A DNA stretch of 64,000 nt from Mercurialis annua (lineage: Eukaryota; Streptophyta; Magnoliopsida; Malpighiales; Euphorbiaceae), in contig NC_065574.1 in NCBI RefSeq assembly GCF_937616625.2, positions 26,476,501-26,540,500 on the forward strand. Reading direction: 5' to 3'. A program made the position numbers and the translations under genes. The notes below the pieces were generated by a model. The model had not been told where the DNA came from. It was given only the letters and a program-made list of their open reading frames with translations, and searched no databases. Below are positions 63,310 to 64,000 of the stretch, piece after piece (positions within the stretch are counted from its first letter, which is position 1; every line of letters begins with the position of its first letter).

Positions 63310-63950
63310 CTAAGCATGCATATGTAATCGGAACGCCGCATTAGTGAGACTTGTGACGCGATATACTAATCCAACGTCACTTTTCACGCACACTTTGCGT
63401 AATATAACGTAACCATGCTTAAGTAATCGAATCGTGGCGTTGAAGAGACTTGAGACGCGACATACTAATCCAACGTCACTTTTCATGCACACTTTGCGTA
63501 ATAAAACGTAACCATGCTTAGGTAATCGAATCGACGCGTTGAAGAGACTTGAGACGCGACATACTAATATATTGTCACTTTTCACGCACACTTTGCGTAA
63601 TATAATTTAACCATGCTTAGGCAATCAAAACGACGCGTCTTTAGACTTGAGACGAGACAAACTAATTTAGCGTCACTTTTCAAGCACACTTTACGTAATA
63701 TAATCTAACCATGCTTAGTTAATCGGAACAACGCGTTAAAGAGACTTGAGACGCAACATATAAATCTAGCGTCACTTTTCACGCACACTTTGCGTCATAT
63801 AACCTAACCAAGCTAAGGTAATCGGAACGACGCGTTAAAGTGACTTGTAACTCGACATAGTACTCTACCGTCAATATTAACGCACACTTTGCATAATATA
63901 ACCTAACCATGATTTGGTAATCGGAACGACACGTTTGAGAGACTTGTGAC
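63310..63950 (-). repeat. Inverted-repeat partner of 47930-48560
   Basis: Read on the minus strand this repeats the unit order of 47930-48560, including the rare GACGTTGGATTAG variant twice and the GACGGTAGAGTAC unit. The partners are about 15 kb apart and in opposite orientation. Confidence 0.82.
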
Positions 63951-64000
63951 GCGACATAAGCATGGTAATCAAAACGACGCGTTAAAGAGACTTGAGACGC

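Larger units (their letters stand above)
1..64000. repeat. Satellite DNA array filling the whole window (99-bp L and 48-bp S modules)
   Basis: Every stretch I read is a copy of one of two related modules in one orientation or the other. L is about 99 bp; for example, the ACTAAG landmark recurs at 9435 and 9534. S is about 48 bp; for example, exact neighbours start at 26221 and 26269. Recognisable blocks are TTAGGTTATATTACGC, GTGACGCTAGATTAG, GTCGCGTCTCAAG, AACGCGTCGTT and CCGATTACC. Copies differ by scattered substitutions and small indels. I found no interruption by unique DNA, transposon ends, tRNA, rRNA or a plausible gene, so gene-free stretches over 300 bases are all satellite. The family is not one I recognise. 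A eukaryotic heterochromatic location is an inference from array size and structure. Confidence 0.97.
61986..64000 (-). repeat. Minus-oriented satellite block 6, continuing beyond the window
   Basis: From GAGAGACTTGTGACGCGACA onward the units are reverse complement. The block starts with two 48-bp S units in tandem, then L-rich sequence. It includes 62280-62580, which resembles the small inverted block at 49.1-49.65 kb, and 63310-63950, the inverted relative of 47930-48560. It runs off the right edge. Confidence 0.94.

Noticed and set aside
1..64000. CRISPR array
   Set aside because: Units are contiguous and vary throughout. There are no constant repeats of 25-40 bp alternating with unique spacers, and no cas-like genes.
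1..64000. CENP-B box in the TTTCGATTACC region
   Set aside because: Known pattern needs TTCG, four bases, A, two bases, CGGG. The satellite has TTCGATTACC with no CGGG at the right spacing.
1..64000. Transposon or MITE ends at the polarity switches
   Set aside because: Joints are satellite to satellite with at most a few bases of shared sequence. No terminal inverted repeats or target duplications flank them.
1..64000. Promoter-like TATATTA in each L unit
   Set aside because: It is part of the AT-rich consensus and is repeated hundreds of times with no associated gene, so it cannot be called a promoter from sequence alone.

Overview
The whole 64 kb window is satellite DNA. I find no gene, structural RNA, transposon or other unique sequence that I can support. 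The sequence looks like a long heterochromatic array (pericentromeric, subtelomeric or similar) of a eukaryote. This is inferred from tens of kilobases of diverged tandem repeats with no coding space. I do not recognise the satellite family and cannot name the organism. Nothing here suggests a bacterium or phage.

The array is built from two modules. The long module L is about 99 bp. Its landmarks, in order, are TAAGCATGG, TTAGGTTATATTACGC, AAGTGTGCGTGAAAAG, GTGACGCTAGATTAG, GTCGCGTCTCAAG, AACGCGTCGTT and CCGATTACC. The short module S is about 48 bp. It keeps only the second part (GTCGCG to GATTACC) and replaces about 57 bp of L by the hexamer ATGCTT. One L plus one S is 147 bp. L and S are mixed as LS, LLS, LLLS and occasional SS, so there is no single simple period. 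L is about 43% GC with 9 CpG in 99 bp.

Orientation, taking '+' as the strand reading TTAGGTTATATTACGC: + from 1 to about 26949; - from about 26950 to 46200; + from about 46201 to 49125; a small - block from about 49126 to 49650; + from about 49651 to 61985; - from about 61986 to 64000. There are thus five polarity switches.

Higher-order structure is strong. (a) In the + block, 1-4140 is repeated at 11153-15329, and 6385-7540 is repeated at 15330-16485. Sequence at 4141-5850 is a further copy of that second part and carries an extra 590-bp local duplication. (b) In the - block, a 3.4-kb unit is present three times in tandem (29809-39553). The middle copy is a chimera of the outer two, which is the expected footprint of unequal crossing over. 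(c) About 16.6-26.5 kb is repeated, diverged but in the same order, at about 52.6-62.0 kb. (d) Parts of the - blocks are inverted relatives of the + blocks.

Open reading frames of 60-157 codons occur on both strands. They are by-products of the repeat: 99 and 48 are both multiples of three, and each consensus frame I read has about one stop per L unit. I therefore list no CDS. The interest of the window lies in its two-module architecture, its dyad symmetries, and its well-preserved record of duplication, inversion and unequal exchange.
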